Source: Thermohalobaculum sp039822785 (GTDB taxonomy: Bacteria > Pseudomonadota > Alphaproteobacteria > Rhodobacterales > Rhodobacteraceae). Taken from it: a stretch of 64,000 bases of DNA. The translations under genes were made by a program, and so were the position numbers. Each line of letters begins with the position of its first letter. Position 1 is the first letter of the stretch. Location of the stretch: positions 434,001 through 498,000 of the forward strand of contig JBCBMO010000001.1 of the NCBI GenBank assembly GCA_039822785.1. Direction: 5' to 3'. Below, piece by piece: positions 32,923 through 41,637 of this stretch. The notes under the pieces were generated by a model that saw only the letters and a program-made list of their open reading frames with translations, did not search any database and was not told where the DNA came from.

Positions 32923-33143
32923 GCAGACGCGCTGCCCTTCGGTCACCGCCGGGCCGGCGGGCGCTCGGAAAGCACGGCATCAAACCTGCGAGAAAGCCCT
33001 TGCTCCGCGCCGCGATCCGAGTATGTTCCGCGTCTCTTGCGATCCAGGGTGTTTCGCCCTGGGCGCGACCGTGCTTTTTCGCCCGCACCAGCGCGCCGCT
33101 TCTCGGCGCCGCTCGCTCGGGCCCGGGATGACGAGGGTGAGCC

Positions 33144-33350
33144 ATGGCCGTCCAGCAAAACCGTGTGACCCGCTCCAAGCGCGGGATGCGTCGCAGCCAC
33201 GATGCGCTGAGGGTGACCGCCTCCAGCGAGTGCCCCAACTGTGGGGAGCTGAAGCTGCCGCATCACGTCTGCGGGGCCTGCGGCTATTACCGCGACCGCG
33301 AGGTGGTCAAGAACGTCCAGGAAATCGATCTGGACGACGACGCGGCGTAA
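33144..33350 (+). CDS. rpmF: 50S ribosomal protein L32
   Basis: The 68-residue protein has the L32 N-terminus AVQQNRVTRSKRGMRRSHD and a zinc ribbon of four cysteines (CPNCG and CGACG). It belongs to the large ribosomal subunit near the exit-tunnel side. Length is typical. It precedes plsX by 73 bases, the conserved rpmF-plsX-fabH order that links ribosome and phospholipid synthesis. The gap before it (32923-33143) contains a short hairpin near 33044-33062 and no obvious gene. Confidence 0.98.
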   Translation: MAVQQNRVTRSKRGMRRSHDALRVTASSECPNCGELKLPHHVCGACGYYRDREVVKNVQEIDLDDDAA

Positions 33351-33423
33351 TCTGCCCGCGGGTGAACCATGACTGCGGGCTGGCGACCGGATCAGGCGGC
33401 GCGAGCGGGAGTGTGAGCCCGGC

Positions 33424-34599
33424 ATGACCGGCAGTCTGATGATCTCCGTCGACGCGATGAGCGGGGACGTCGGCCCTGACCCGGTGATCGCCGGGATGGC
33501 CCGTGCGCTTGCCGACAACGACGCCCTGCGCTTTCTGGTCTTCGGCGACAGCGCCGTTCTCGCCAAGAAACTCCGCCGCCGCCGCTACAGCGCCCTGCGC
33601 GCGGCCGTCGAGATCCGCCACGCCGATGACGTCGTGTCCATGAGCGACGTGCCCTCCCGCGCACTTCGCGAACGCCGCGGCTCCTCCATGTGGGCGTCGC
33701 TCGAGGCGGTGAAGGCGGGCGATGCGCCGGTGGCAATCTCCTGTGGCAACACCGGTGCGCTGTTGGCGATGTCGGTGCTGATCCTGCGCAAGGCGCCGGG
33801 GATCGACCGTCCCGCGATCGCCGTCCACTGGCCCGCCAATTCGGCCGCGGGATTCAACACCGTCCTCGACGTGGGCGCCGATCTGCGCGCGGGGCCGCGC
33901 ACGCTGATGCAGTACGCCATCATGGGAGCGGAGTACGCCCGCCTCTCCTTCGGCATCGACCGGCCCCGGATCGGGTTCCTGAACATCGGGACCGAGGCCA
34001 CCAAAGGCCACGCCGACCTGCGCGACGCCGCCGCCAAGGCAGAGGAGGTGGCGCAGCATCCAGCCGCCCCCTTCGCAAGCGTGGGCTTCGTTGAGGGCAG
34101 CGACATCTGCGGTGATGCGGCGGATGTCATCGTGACAGACGGCTTCACCGGCAACATCGCGCTCAAGACCGCGGAGGGGACGGCAGCCTTCATCCGTGCG
34201 GGGCTGAAGGACGCCTTTGCGCACTCCTTCTGGTCGAAGATCGGAACGCTCTTCGCGCTCACCTCGCTCAGGCGCTTTCGCAAGCGCATCGATCCGCGGC
34301 GCGTGAACGGCGGGGTCTTCCTGGGCCTGAACGGCACCGTCGTCAAAAGCCATGGCGATGCCGATGCGGTCGGCGTTGCGGCGGCACTGCGGCTGGCGGC
34401 GACCCTGGCGGCCAATGATCTTGGGGCGGCGGTGAACCAGCAGTTGGACCGCATCGACCTGAGCGCCCTGCCCCATCAAAGCACGCCCCGCACCGCCGAG
34501 GGCGGCACGAACGAGCGAGGAACGCCTGCTTCTGTGGCAGGGTCCGAGCCAGACGACGGCAGCACCATCCGCGCTGTCGCGGAGGACAGCAGACGATGA
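33424..34599 (+). CDS. plsX: Phosphate acyltransferase PlsX
   Basis: The 391-residue enzyme makes acyl-phosphate from acyl-ACP for phosphatidic acid synthesis. Family motifs are ISVDAMSGDVGPDPVIAGM at the start, SCGNTGALLA near residue 104, the GTEATKGH region and FVEGSDICGDAADVIVTDGFTGNIALK. The core ends near residue 345 (typical PlsX is about 330-350 residues); the remaining 45 residues are polar and probably disordered. The stop overlaps the fabH start by four bases (ATGA), so the two are cotranslated. It acts at the inner face of the membrane. Confidence 0.97.
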   Translation: MTGSLMISVDAMSGDVGPDPVIAGMARALADNDALRFLVFGDSAVLAKKLRRRRYSALRAAVEIRHADDVVSMSDVPSRALRERRGSSMWASLEAVKAGDAPVAISCGNTGALLAMSVLILRKAPGIDRPAIAVHWPANSAAGFNTVLDVGADLRAGPRTLMQYAIMGAEYARLSFGIDRPRIGFLNIGTEATKGHADLRDAAAKAEEVAQHPAAPFASVGFVEGSDICGDAADVIVTDGFTGNIALKTAEGTAAFIRAGLKDAFAHSFWSKIGTLFALTSLRRFRKRIDPRRVNGGVFLGLNGTVVKSHGDADAVGVAAALRLAATLAANDLGAAVNQQLDRIDLSALPHQSTPRTAEGGTNERGTPASVAGSEPDDGSTIRAVAEDSRR

Positions 34600-35585
34600 C
34601 GACGCCCACCGCTGCGATCCGTGCCCGCGCCGTTGGGTGCGGCCACTACCTGCCCGAGCGTGTCGTGACGAACGACGAGCTTGCCGCCCGGATCGATACC
34701 TCCGACGACTGGATCACCCAGCGCACCGGGATAAAACGCCGCCATGTGGCGGCGGAAGGGGAAATGACCTCGGACCTCGCCATCGCGGCGGCGGATCGGG
34801 CACTCCGTGCTGCGGGGCGCAGCGCCGGCGATATCGACGCCATCGTGCTGGCGACCGCGACCCCGGATCAGACCTTTCCCGCCACCGCGACGCGGGTGCA
34901 GCACGCGCTCGGCATGCGCCGCGGCTTCGCCTTCGACATCCATGCGGTCTGTGCCGGGTTCATCTATGCCCTCTCGAACGCCAATGGGCTGATCCTCTCG
35001 GGCCAGGCGGATCGGGTCCTGGTGATCGGCGCCGAGACCTTTTCGCGGATCCTGGACTGGAACGACCGCTCGACTTGTGTGCTGTTTGGCGACGGTGCCG
35101 GCGCGCTGATCTTGGAGCGGATCGATGGCACCGGCGGCCCCGCGGACGATGGCGTGCTGGGCACCTGCCTGCACTCCGACGGGGCGCACAACGAGCTGCT
35201 CTATGTCTCCGGCGGCCCTTCGTCGACCCAGGTCGCGGGTTTCGTGCGGATGGAGGGGCGCGAAGTGTTTCGCCATGCTGTGGTGAAGCTCGCCGATGTG
35301 GCGCATGAGGTCATGGACAAGGTGGGCATCGCCGCCCAGGACATCGACTGGATCGTGCCGCATCAGGCGAACCTGCGGATCATCGACAGCACCGCGAAAA
35401 AGACCGGGATCGCAATGGAGCGCGTGGTCGTCACGGTCCAGGACCATGGCAATACCTCCGCTGCATCGATTCCGCTTGCCCTCTCGGTTGCCGTAGGGGA
35501 CGGACGAATCCGTCGCGGTCAGGTACTGCTGATGGAGGCAATCGGCGGCGGTTTGGCCTGGGGATCGGCGCTGTTGCGCTGGTGA
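34596..35585 (+). CDS. fabH: Beta-ketoacyl-ACP synthase III
   Basis: The 329-residue condensing enzyme starts fatty acid synthesis from acyl-CoA and malonyl-ACP. The catalytic triad is visible: cysteine at residue 119 in DIHAVCAGFIYAL, histidine in VPHQANLRIID and asparagine in HGNTSAASIPLAL. Length and spacing are normal for FabH. It is translationally coupled to plsX. The following 176-base gap before ihfA contains a promoter candidate, so ihfA is likely separately transcribed as well. Confidence 0.98.
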   Translation: MTTPTAAIRARAVGCGHYLPERVVTNDELAARIDTSDDWITQRTGIKRRHVAAEGEMTSDLAIAAADRALRAAGRSAGDIDAIVLATATPDQTFPATATRVQHALGMRRGFAFDIHAVCAGFIYALSNANGLILSGQADRVLVIGAETFSRILDWNDRSTCVLFGDGAGALILERIDGTGGPADDGVLGTCLHSDGAHNELLYVSGGPSSTQVAGFVRMEGREVFRHAVVKLADVAHEVMDKVGIAAQDIDWIVPHQANLRIIDSTAKKTGIAMERVVVTVQDHGNTSAASIPLALSVAVGDGRIRRGQVLLMEAIGGGLAWGSALLRW

Positions 35586-35695
35586 CATGATTAAGAAGTG
35601 ATGCATCGTGGGCACGCCTTCTGCACCATTTTGAACGCGACCCGCGCCAGAGCGGACCCTCCGCGACTTTCACTCCACGCCGCAAGCACTTGAAG

Positions 35696-35725
35696 TTGAC
35701 CTCTCTTCCATCCCGCAGCTATCGT
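35696..35725 (+). promoter_or_regulatory. Candidate sigma-70-type promoter for ihfA
   Basis: A TTGACC hexamer (35696-35701) and a TATCGT hexamer (35720-35725) are separated by 18 bases in the fabH-ihfA gap, ending about 36 bases before the ihfA start. The spacing and the -35 match are good, the -10 match moderate. Confidence 0.45.
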
Positions 35726-35761
35726 GGCACAAAGGCGTGATGCGGGTCGGGAGGTTATCGA

Positions 35762-36079
35762 ATGTCTGGAAATACGCTCACGCGGGCAGACCTCACCGAG
35801 GCGGTCTACCGGGAAATCGGACTTTCCCGAAATGAGTCGGCGGACCTGGTCGAGTCGATTCTCGATGAAATCTCCGAAGCTCTGGTACGGGGGGAGCACG
35901 TCAAGATTTCCTCCTTCGGCACCTTCAGCGTGCGCGACAAGGGTCCGCGCATGGGCCGCAACCCCAAGACCGGTGAGGAAGTGCCGATCGATCCGCGCCG
36001 TGTCCTCGTCTTCCGCCCCTCGCACATCATGAAGGAGCGGATCAACATCGACGGTACCGAGAGCGAGGCGCACGGCTGA
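35762..36079 (+). CDS. ihfA: Integration host factor subunit alpha
   Basis: The 105-residue DNA-bending protein shows the HU/IHF fold with the IHF-alpha beta-arm sequence RMGRNPKTGEEVPIDPRRVL followed by VFRPSHIMKERIN. LTRADLTEAVYREIGLSRNES forms the N-terminal dimerisation helices. IHF bends DNA sharply at promoters, origins and recombination sites. Its place before a MerR-type gene is typical in alphaproteobacteria. The stop TGA overlaps the next gene start (TGATG). Confidence 0.96.
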   Translation: MSGNTLTRADLTEAVYREIGLSRNESADLVESILDEISEALVRGEHVKISSFGTFSVRDKGPRMGRNPKTGEEVPIDPRRVLVFRPSHIMKERINIDGTESEAHG

Positions 36080-36711
36080 TGGCCGACAGCGGGGGCGCAG
36101 CGGGCCGTCAGAGCCCGGCGACGGAGAAGTCGCCGGACGCCTTTCGCACGATCAGCGAGGTGTCCGAGGAGCTCGACCTGCCCCAGCACGTCCTTCGGTT
36201 TTGGGAGACGCGCTTCAGCCAGATCCGCCCGCTGAAGCGTGGCGGCGGTCGTCGCCTGTATAGGCCCGATCACATCTCCCTGCTGCGCGGGATCAAGGCG
36301 CTGCTCTACGACGACGGCATGACCATCAAGGGCGTGCAGAAGGTCCTGCGCGAGCGCGGCCAAAAGGCCGTGATGGCGCGTGGCCGGGCCGATGCGACCC
36401 TGGGTTTCGAGGCGACCGTGCCCTCGGATGCCACTGGGCGGCTGGCGGCGCTGCGCGAGCGGATCGAGACCATGGAAGCCGCCGGCGAGGGCGCCAAGGC
36501 AAAGCCGCGCAAGGAAGCGACGCGCCGCAAATCGGCCCGCCCGGCCGGCGCACCGACACAAGCCGCCCTCGACTTTGGCGATGCACCGCCGCCGGCAGAC
36601 GGCTCGGAGGCTGCGCCCGAGAGCCCGCAGGATGCGCCCGAGAAAGACGAGCGCGTCGAGGCATCGATCAACCGGCTGAAGTCGGTCCTGCAGCGTCTCG
36701 AGGGCGAGTGA
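36079..36711 (+). CDS. MerR family transcriptional regulator
   Basis: The 210-residue protein has a MerR-type winged helix near residues 20-90: FRTISEVSEELDLPQHVLRFWETRF with the recognition wing LKRGGGRRLYRPDHISLL and a following helix. The C-terminal 120 residues are low-complexity (lysine, alanine, proline, glutamate) with a final helical segment VEASINRLKSVLQRLEGE that could form a coiled coil. No metal-binding cysteines are seen, so it is not a metal sensor. It overlaps ihfA and is a conserved neighbour of ihfA in this class; its targets are unknown. tRNA-Pro follows 71 bases later. Confidence 0.88.
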   Translation: MADSGGAAGRQSPATEKSPDAFRTISEVSEELDLPQHVLRFWETRFSQIRPLKRGGGRRLYRPDHISLLRGIKALLYDDGMTIKGVQKVLRERGQKAVMARGRADATLGFEATVPSDATGRLAALRERIETMEAAGEGAKAKPRKEATRRKSARPAGAPTQAALDFGDAPPPADGSEAAPESPQDAPEKDERVEASINRLKSVLQRLEGE

Positions 36712-36782
36712 TCGGGGGCCTCGGCCCTTGAACGATTGGCCATTGCACCTTCCCGCGGGCGGCATTAAACGCACTCCACCGT

Positions 36783-36859
36783 CGGGCCGTAGCGCAGCCT
36801 GGTAGCGCGCTTGCATGGGGCGCAAGAGGTCGTGAGTTCGAATCTCGCCGGCCCGACCA
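36783..36859 (+). tRNA. tRNA-Pro (anticodon GGG)
   Basis: The 77-base sequence folds as a cloverleaf: acceptor CGGGCCG with CGGCCCG, anticodon stem CTTGC/GCAAG with loop ATGGGGC giving anticodon GGG, T-loop TTCGAAT, discriminator A and encoded CCA. A C1-G72 pair is the known identity mark of bacterial tRNA-Pro. Confidence 0.95.
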
Positions 36860-36868
36860 CTCACCGGG

Positions 36869-36902
36869 AACGCCAGCGGCCCGTGGCCGCTGGCGTTTCT
36901 CG
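36869..36902 (+). terminator. Terminator after tRNA-Pro
   Basis: A 13-base-pair stem (36869-36881 with 36885-36897) with a three-base loop is followed by TTTCTCGTT-type sequence. It closes the tRNA transcript before dcd; outer bases can extend the stem. Confidence 0.75.
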
Positions 36903-36926
36903 TTCCGGGACTGGGGAGGGTCCGCC

Positions 36927-38042
36927 ATGACCGATCTGACGATGCCCGCGCGCGATGGCGTCATCCCCTCCCAAACCCTGCGGGCGATGATCGCCGAGGG
37001 CAGCATCGGCGCGGTCGAGCCCATCGCCGACGCGCAGCTGCAACCCGCCAGCCTGGATCTGCGTCTGGGGCGCCGCGCCTGGCGCGTGAGGGCGAGCTTT
37101 CTGCCCGGCAGCCGCCGGGTAGAGGAGCGGCTGGCCGATTTCGCCATGCATGAGATCGACCTCAGCGCCGGCGCAGTGCTGGAGACGGGCTGCGCCTATG
37201 TCATCGAGCTGGCGGAGACGCTGGCCCTGCCCACCGACATCGCCGGGGCGGCGAACGCCAAGAGCTCCACCGGGCGGCTCGATCTGCTGACGCGGCTAGT
37301 GACGGACCATGCGACCAGCTTCGACCGGGTTGAGGCTGGTTATCGCGGCCCGCTCTATGCCCAGGTCAGCCCCTGTACTTTCTCGGTGCTGGTGCGGCCC
37401 GGCGTGACGCTGTGCCAGCTCCGCCTGCGCCGCGGCGAGCCCGCGTTGGACGATACGGCGCTGGCCGCCCTGCACGCCGAGCAGCCGCTCGTGGATCGAG
37501 CGCCGGTGATCGACGGCGGATTGGGGTTCTCGGTCGATCTCTCGGGCGAGGCGGCGGAGAGCGGTCTCGTCGGCTGGCGCGCCCGGCGCCATGCGGCACT
37601 CATCGATCTCGAGCGCATCGGCGCCTACGACCCGGCGGAATTCTGGGAACCCGTCTACCCCGCGCGCCATGGCGGCCTGATCCTGGACCCGGGCGCCTTC
37701 TACATCCTCGTGAGCCGCGAGGCGGTGTCCGTGCCGCCGGAGACCGCGGCGGAGATGGTCCCCTATATGGCCGTCGCCGGGGAGTTCAGGGTGCATTATG
37801 CCGGCTTCTTCGACCCGGGCTTCGGCCACCCGGAGACCGGCGGGCGCGGCTCGCGCGGGGTGCTGGAGGTGCGATGCCACGAGGCGCCCTTCGCGCTGGA
37901 GCACGGGCAAACCGTCGGCCGGCTGATCTATGAGCGCATGGTCGACCGGCCGGACCTGCTCTATGGCCGCGACATCGGCTCTAACTACCAGGGACAGGCC
38001 CTCAAGCTCTCGAAGCACTTTAGAGCACCCCAAGCCGCTTAA
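36927..38042 (+). CDS. dcd: 2'-deoxycytidine 5'-triphosphate deaminase, double-length form
   Basis: The 371-residue protein is about twice the size of an Escherichia coli Dcd and appears to hold two tandem dUTPase-fold domains. The first half has AKSSTGRLDLLTRL and YRGPLYAQVSP; the second half (from about residue 200) repeats the fold with GGLILDPGAFYILVSREAV and GVLEVRCHEAPF. Dcd deaminates dCTP to dUTP for thymidylate synthesis. The long form is annotated in many alphaproteobacteria. The active-site residues seem more complete in the first half. The gene converges on scpB with 15 bases between stops. Confidence 0.88.
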   Translation: MTDLTMPARDGVIPSQTLRAMIAEGSIGAVEPIADAQLQPASLDLRLGRRAWRVRASFLPGSRRVEERLADFAMHEIDLSAGAVLETGCAYVIELAETLALPTDIAGAANAKSSTGRLDLLTRLVTDHATSFDRVEAGYRGPLYAQVSPCTFSVLVRPGVTLCQLRLRRGEPALDDTALAALHAEQPLVDRAPVIDGGLGFSVDLSGEAAESGLVGWRARRHAALIDLERIGAYDPAEFWEPVYPARHGGLILDPGAFYILVSREAVSVPPETAAEMVPYMAVAGEFRVHYAGFFDPGFGHPETGGRGSRGVLEVRCHEAPFALEHGQTVGRLIYERMVDRPDLLYGRDIGSNYQGQALKLSKHFRAPQAA

Positions 38043-38057
38043 GGTGGGAGAGACCGC

Positions 38058-38714
38058 CTAGTCCTCGTCGTCCTGGGTTGGCTCGGGCTCCTCCTGCGCC
38101 TCCTCGGGCGGCAGGGGCTCCAGCAGACCGGCGGAGCGCAGTTCCTTCAAACCGGGCAGGTCGCGCACGCTGTCGAGCGAGAAGTGATCGAGGAAGGCGG
38201 TGGTCGTGACGAAGGTCGCCGGCCGGCCCGGGGTCTCCCGCCGCTTGCCGATGCGGATCCAGTCGAGATCGAGCAGCAGATCGAGCGTGCCCTTGGAGAC
38301 CGCCACCCCGCGTGTCTCCTCGATCTCTGCCCGGGTGACGGGCTGATGGTAGGCGATGATGGCCAGGGTCTCGATGGCGGCGCGGGACAGGCGGCGTTCC
38401 TCCACGGCCTCGCGGCGCATGAGAAACCCCAGTTCGGGCGCGGTGCGAAAGGCCCAGCTACCGCCCGAGCGCATCAGGCGAAACCCCCGGTCAGCATAGC
38501 GCGCCTGGAGCGCCGCCAACGCCGCGGGGACATCAGCGCCCTCGGGCAGCCGCTCTGCGATCTCCGCCACGCGCAGGGGGTCGGAGGCGGCGAAGAGGAC
38601 GGCCTCCACCATCCGCTCCTGCTCCTCCAGCGGCAGGGTATCGAGGAGCCGCGGCGCGTCTTCGCCCGATGGTGTTTCCTCGGGCGCGCCGCCGGCGGGC
38701 GCGGGCACGCTCAT
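38058..38714 (-). CDS. scpB: Segregation and condensation protein B
   Basis: The 218-residue protein has two winged-helix domains: EEQERMVEAVLFAASDPLRVAEIAERLP starts the first and RAAIETLAIIAYHQPVTRAEIEETRGV carries the most conserved ScpB motif. The ATG at 38714 overlaps the scpA stop by four bases; the frame continues upstream but only through scpA shadow sequence. ScpB dimers bind ScpA and regulate SMC ATPase in chromosome condensation and segregation. An acidic C-terminal tail (EEAQEEPEPTQDDED) is present. Confidence 0.95.
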   Translation of the reverse strand: MSVPAPAGGAPEETPSGEDAPRLLDTLPLEEQERMVEAVLFAASDPLRVAEIAERLPEGADVPAALAALQARYADRGFRLMRSGGSWAFRTAPELGFLMRREAVEERRLSRAAIETLAIIAYHQPVTRAEIEETRGVAVSKGTLDLLLDLDWIRIGKRRETPGRPATFVTTTAFLDHFSLDSVRDLPGLKELRSAGLLEPLPPEEAQEEPEPTQDDED

Positions 38715-39511
38715 GCGTCGGGAGCCTTGCGGCGGATATGGATGGGGGCGAAGGCCTCGTCCTGCCGGATCTCCACCTCGCCCTGCCGGGCCAGTTCGAG
38801 CGCTGCGGCGAAGGAGGAAGCGACGGCGCTGCGCCGACGCTCGGGCGCCCGGTCCCACCCCTCGGGCAGGAAGCCGTCAAGGCGCTGCCAGTCGACGCCC
38901 CCGCCCAGCATACGCTCAAGGCGCGCCCGCGCTTCCTCGAGCGACAGAACCTCCGCCCGCCCGTCGACGGCGAGGGGGCGATAGGCCTCCCGTGTCTGGA
39001 CGCGGGTATAGGCCTTCAGCAGATCGCCCACGGTCGCGCGATAGCGCCGCTCGGTATGCTGCTCCGGCGCCTCCGGTCGACCACGGGGGAAGACGTCGAG
39101 GCCGAGGCGGTCGCGCGTCATCAGCGCCTCCCCTGCCCTGCGCATGGCCTCCAGCCGGGCCAGACGATGGGCCAGGCGGTCGGCCAGTTCCTCGCCGCTC
39201 GGCTCATCGCCCTTGGCGGGCTCCGGCAGCAGCAGGCGCGATTTGAGGTAGGCGAGCCAGGCGGCCATCACCAGGTAGTCGGCCGCGATGTCGATCCGCA
39301 GGCGCCGCGCCCGTTCGACGAAGGCAAGGTACTGCTCAGCGAGCGCCAGCACGGAGATCCGCCTCAGATCGACCTTTTGGCGCCGAGCGAGGTCAAGGAG
39401 CAAATCGAGCGGCCCCTCGAACCCAGACAGGCTGACAGACAGCATCTCCTCCTCGTCCTCCTCGATGGGGACGCGGGCCAGGCCCTCCTCAAAGTCATCG
39501 TGATCGCTCAC
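38711..39511 (-). CDS. scpA: Segregation and condensation protein A (kleisin)
   Basis: The protein has 266 residues from the GTG complementary to 39509-39511, which has GGGAG at six bases; an ATG two codons earlier (39517) is directly adjacent to that site and less likely. The kleisin N-terminus GFEGPLDLLLDLARRQKVDLRRISV and the C-terminal winged helix (VASSFAAALELARQGEVEIRQ) are clear. ScpA bridges the SMC heads and ScpB. It overlaps scpB and follows nagZ after a few bases, in the conserved dgt-argS-SPOR-nagZ-scpA-scpB order of Rhodobacterales. Confidence 0.93.
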   Translation of the reverse strand: MSDHDDFEEGLARVPIEEDEEEMLSVSLSGFEGPLDLLLDLARRQKVDLRRISVLALAEQYLAFVERARRLRIDIAADYLVMAAWLAYLKSRLLLPEPAKGDEPSGEELADRLAHRLARLEAMRRAGEALMTRDRLGLDVFPRGRPEAPEQHTERRYRATVGDLLKAYTRVQTREAYRPLAVDGRAEVLSLEEARARLERMLGGGVDWQRLDGFLPEGWDRAPERRRSAVASSFAAALELARQGEVEIRQDEAFAPIHIRRKAPDA

Positions 39512-39528
39512 ACCCATCTCCCGGCGCG

Positions 39529-40563
39529 TTAGAGTCCGTCGACAAGGGCCTGATATTGGTGGAGCTTGGCGGTTACGTCAAAGGGCAGCTCCCGCGCGCT
39601 TGCCGTCGCCGCCGCGTCGCGTCGCGCGAGGGCCCGCTCGGCCCGCGCCAGGGCGGCGCCATTCAAGGCTGGCGAGACCTCGGCCACGGCCGCCATCTCC
39701 GCCAGATCGCCGTTACAGTGCAGGACCATGTCACAGCCCGCCGTCAGCGCCGCCGTGCTGCGTGCGCCGATCGGGCCGGTCAGCGCGCCCATGGAGATAT
39801 CGTCGGTCATCAAGAGCCCGGTGAACCCCAGATCCTGCCGGATCAGGGCGATGCAGGCGGGCGAGAGGGTGGCGCAGGCGTCCGGATCGATCGCCTCATA
39901 GACGACATGGGCCGTCATCCCCAGCAGCTCGTCGCCATAGGCCTTGAAGGCCGCGAAATCCGTCTCCTCCAGCATCGCGCGGCTGACCTTGACCCGCGGC
40001 AGCCCCTCGTGGCTGTCGACGTCGGCGCGGCCGTGTCCGGGCAGGTGCTTGATGACCGGCAGCACCCCCTGAGAGAGCAGGGCGTCGGAGACGATCCGGC
40101 CGAAGCGGGCCACAAGCTTGGGATCGGTCGTAAAGGCCCTGCCCCCGATCACCGGATGCGCGCCCTCGGCCGGAACATCGAGGAGAGGCATGCAGTCGAC
40201 ATCGATGCCGGAGGCGCGGAGTTCGGCGGCGATGATCTCGAACCGCAGGGCCAGCGCCTCCGCCGCCCGGTTGGTCCCCAGCGCCTCCACGGTCTCGGCG
40301 ACCGCGGGCCATTCGGCCCAGTGGGGCGGGCGCAGGCGGGCAACCCGGCCGCCTTCCTGATCGATCAGCACCGGCGCGTTCCAGCCCAGCGCGCTGCGCG
40401 CCTCGCTCACCAGCCCATGCAGGCGGTCGGGGGTGTCGACGTTGCGGGCAAAGAGGATCAGCCCCCAGGGGCGAGCCTCCCGCAGGAAGGCGGCTTCCGA
40501 AACCGAAAGCGCCGGCCCAGAGAGGCCGGCGATGAAGGCGTTAGACGTGCTGCTGTCTGGCAA
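39529..40563 (-). CDS. nagZ: Beta-N-acetylhexosaminidase NagZ
   Basis: The glycoside hydrolase family 3 enzyme has the NagZ signatures VLIDQEGGRVARLRPP, VIKHLPGHGRADVDSHEGLP (catalytic DxH pair) and LLMTDDISMGAL with the nucleophile aspartate. It removes GlcNAc from muropeptides during cell wall recycling. There is no in-frame ATG before the fold: the frame upstream is a shadow of the SPOR gene. The TTG complementary to 40561-40563, eight bases after the SPOR stop and with AAGGGG about 12 bases upstream, gives 344 residues and is the best start. Translation coupling to the SPOR gene is likely. Confidence 0.9.
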   Translation of the reverse strand: MPDSSTSNAFIAGLSGPALSVSEAAFLREARPWGLILFARNVDTPDRLHGLVSEARSALGWNAPVLIDQEGGRVARLRPPHWAEWPAVAETVEALGTNRAAEALALRFEIIAAELRASGIDVDCMPLLDVPAEGAHPVIGGRAFTTDPKLVARFGRIVSDALLSQGVLPVIKHLPGHGRADVDSHEGLPRVKVSRAMLEETDFAAFKAYGDELLGMTAHVVYEAIDPDACATLSPACIALIRQDLGFTGLLMTDDISMGALTGPIGARSTAALTAGCDMVLHCNGDLAEMAAVAEVSPALNGAALARAERALARRDAAATASARELPFDVTAKLHQYQALVDGL

Positions 40564-40570
40564 GGGCGGG

Positions 40571-41590
40571 TTAGCCCCTTCGTTCCGTATTGATCGCGAC
40601 GAGGCAGTCGTAGCCGCGGGCCTTGAGTGCCTGACATACCGTACTGGCTTCGAGCCCGTCGCGGAAGGGGCCGACACGCAACCGATAGTATGCGGCCCCG
40701 CCGGAGACGGTCTGTTGCACCGCGAGCGCCCGGCCCGCGAGCACGTCGCTGTTTTCGGTTCTGAGGCGGGCCCACTCAGCCTCGATCTTCGCGCGCTCGG
40801 GATAGGCGCCGAGCTGGATCTGAACCTGCGAGGTTTCCGCGGCGCGGACGAGCGCGGCCTCGGCCTCCTGCGCGGCGTCGCCGGCACCGGCGAAACGCTC
40901 GGCCAGGTCCTGCGGGCGCTGGCGGACGAAGGGGCTGACGGGCGGTGCGATCGGGCTTCCCTCACCGCGCGGCGGGAAGGGCTCGTCGGCTGAGGCGCGC
41001 ATGCGCAGCGGACGACGCACCGACAGCAGCTCCGCCTCGGAGGTAATCAGGCGCTGCACCCGCGGCGGGCTCAGCGCCCCGGGCACCGTATAGCCGCCAT
41101 CGGGGCTGAGATGCAGTGCCGCCACCTGTTGCGACGCACCGCCATGGGATATCGGGCGCGGGGCGGAGGTCGCCGCACCATTGGGCTGCCGGGATGCCAC
41201 GGCGCCGCCGTCAGGACCAAACCTCGCAGTCGGCAGGGTCGTGACGGCGGCGATCTGGGACATCGGCAGGTCTTCTGCGTTCGGCCCTTCGCTGGCCGGC
41301 ATCGTGCCCTGCGGCCGCAGCTGATCGATACCCTCGGCGACCTCGAAGGCCGTCACGTCGCTGTGGCGCGCCGCAGTCTCGGTTGCCGCCGGTGCGGTCT
41401 TGGCCGGGCCGGCCTCTGCGCGGATCACCGGGATCTCTCCCGGCGTCGACGGTCCCTCGCTGCTCAGGTAGATCGCGCCCCCCGCGATCGCCCCAAGACA
41501 AACTACAATGCCGCCGAGCTTTCCGATCGTGGAAAGCATCGAACGCGGGCCGCCGCCATACCCTTCTACCTCATCGTAGTATGCAGGCAT
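40571..41590 (-). CDS. SPOR-domain membrane protein
   Basis: The 339-residue protein has a short cytoplasmic start, one transmembrane segment at about residues 22-42 (LGGIVVCLGAIAGGAIYLSS), a long disordered periplasmic linker rich in alanine and proline, and a C-terminal SPOR domain (VQIQLGAYPERAKIEAEWARL to the end). SPOR domains bind denuded glycan strands at the division site. It lies between argS and nagZ, as in related bacteria, matching a cell-wall role. The ATG at 41590 is preferred over an arginine-rich upstream extension of 43 residues. Confidence 0.9.
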   Translation of the reverse strand: MPAYYDEVEGYGGGPRSMLSTIGKLGGIVVCLGAIAGGAIYLSSEGPSTPGEIPVIRAEAGPAKTAPAATETAARHSDVTAFEVAEGIDQLRPQGTMPASEGPNAEDLPMSQIAAVTTLPTARFGPDGGAVASRQPNGAATSAPRPISHGGASQQVAALHLSPDGGYTVPGALSPPRVQRLITSEAELLSVRRPLRMRASADEPFPPRGEGSPIAPPVSPFVRQRPQDLAERFAGAGDAAQEAEAALVRAAETSQVQIQLGAYPERAKIEAEWARLRTENSDVLAGRALAVQQTVSGGAAYYRLRVGPFRDGLEASTVCQALKARGYDCLVAINTERRG

Positions 41591-41637
41591 TCTGTTCCCC
41601 TCGGCCCGGAGACGCGTCAGAACGCCCGGGCCAGTGT

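Noticed and set aside
36783..36859. tRNA-Pro as attachment site for a mobile element
   Set aside because: No integrase, direct repeat of the tRNA 3' end or foreign genes flank it; neighbours are conserved chromosome genes.
38715..38858. 48-residue extension of scpB
   Set aside because: It lies inside scpA in another frame; the ATGA overlap at 38711-38714 is the normal arrangement.
40564..40965. Upstream extension of the nagZ frame (134 residues)
   Set aside because: This is serine/arginine-rich shadow of the SPOR gene and carries no NagZ homology; TTG at 40563 is used instead.
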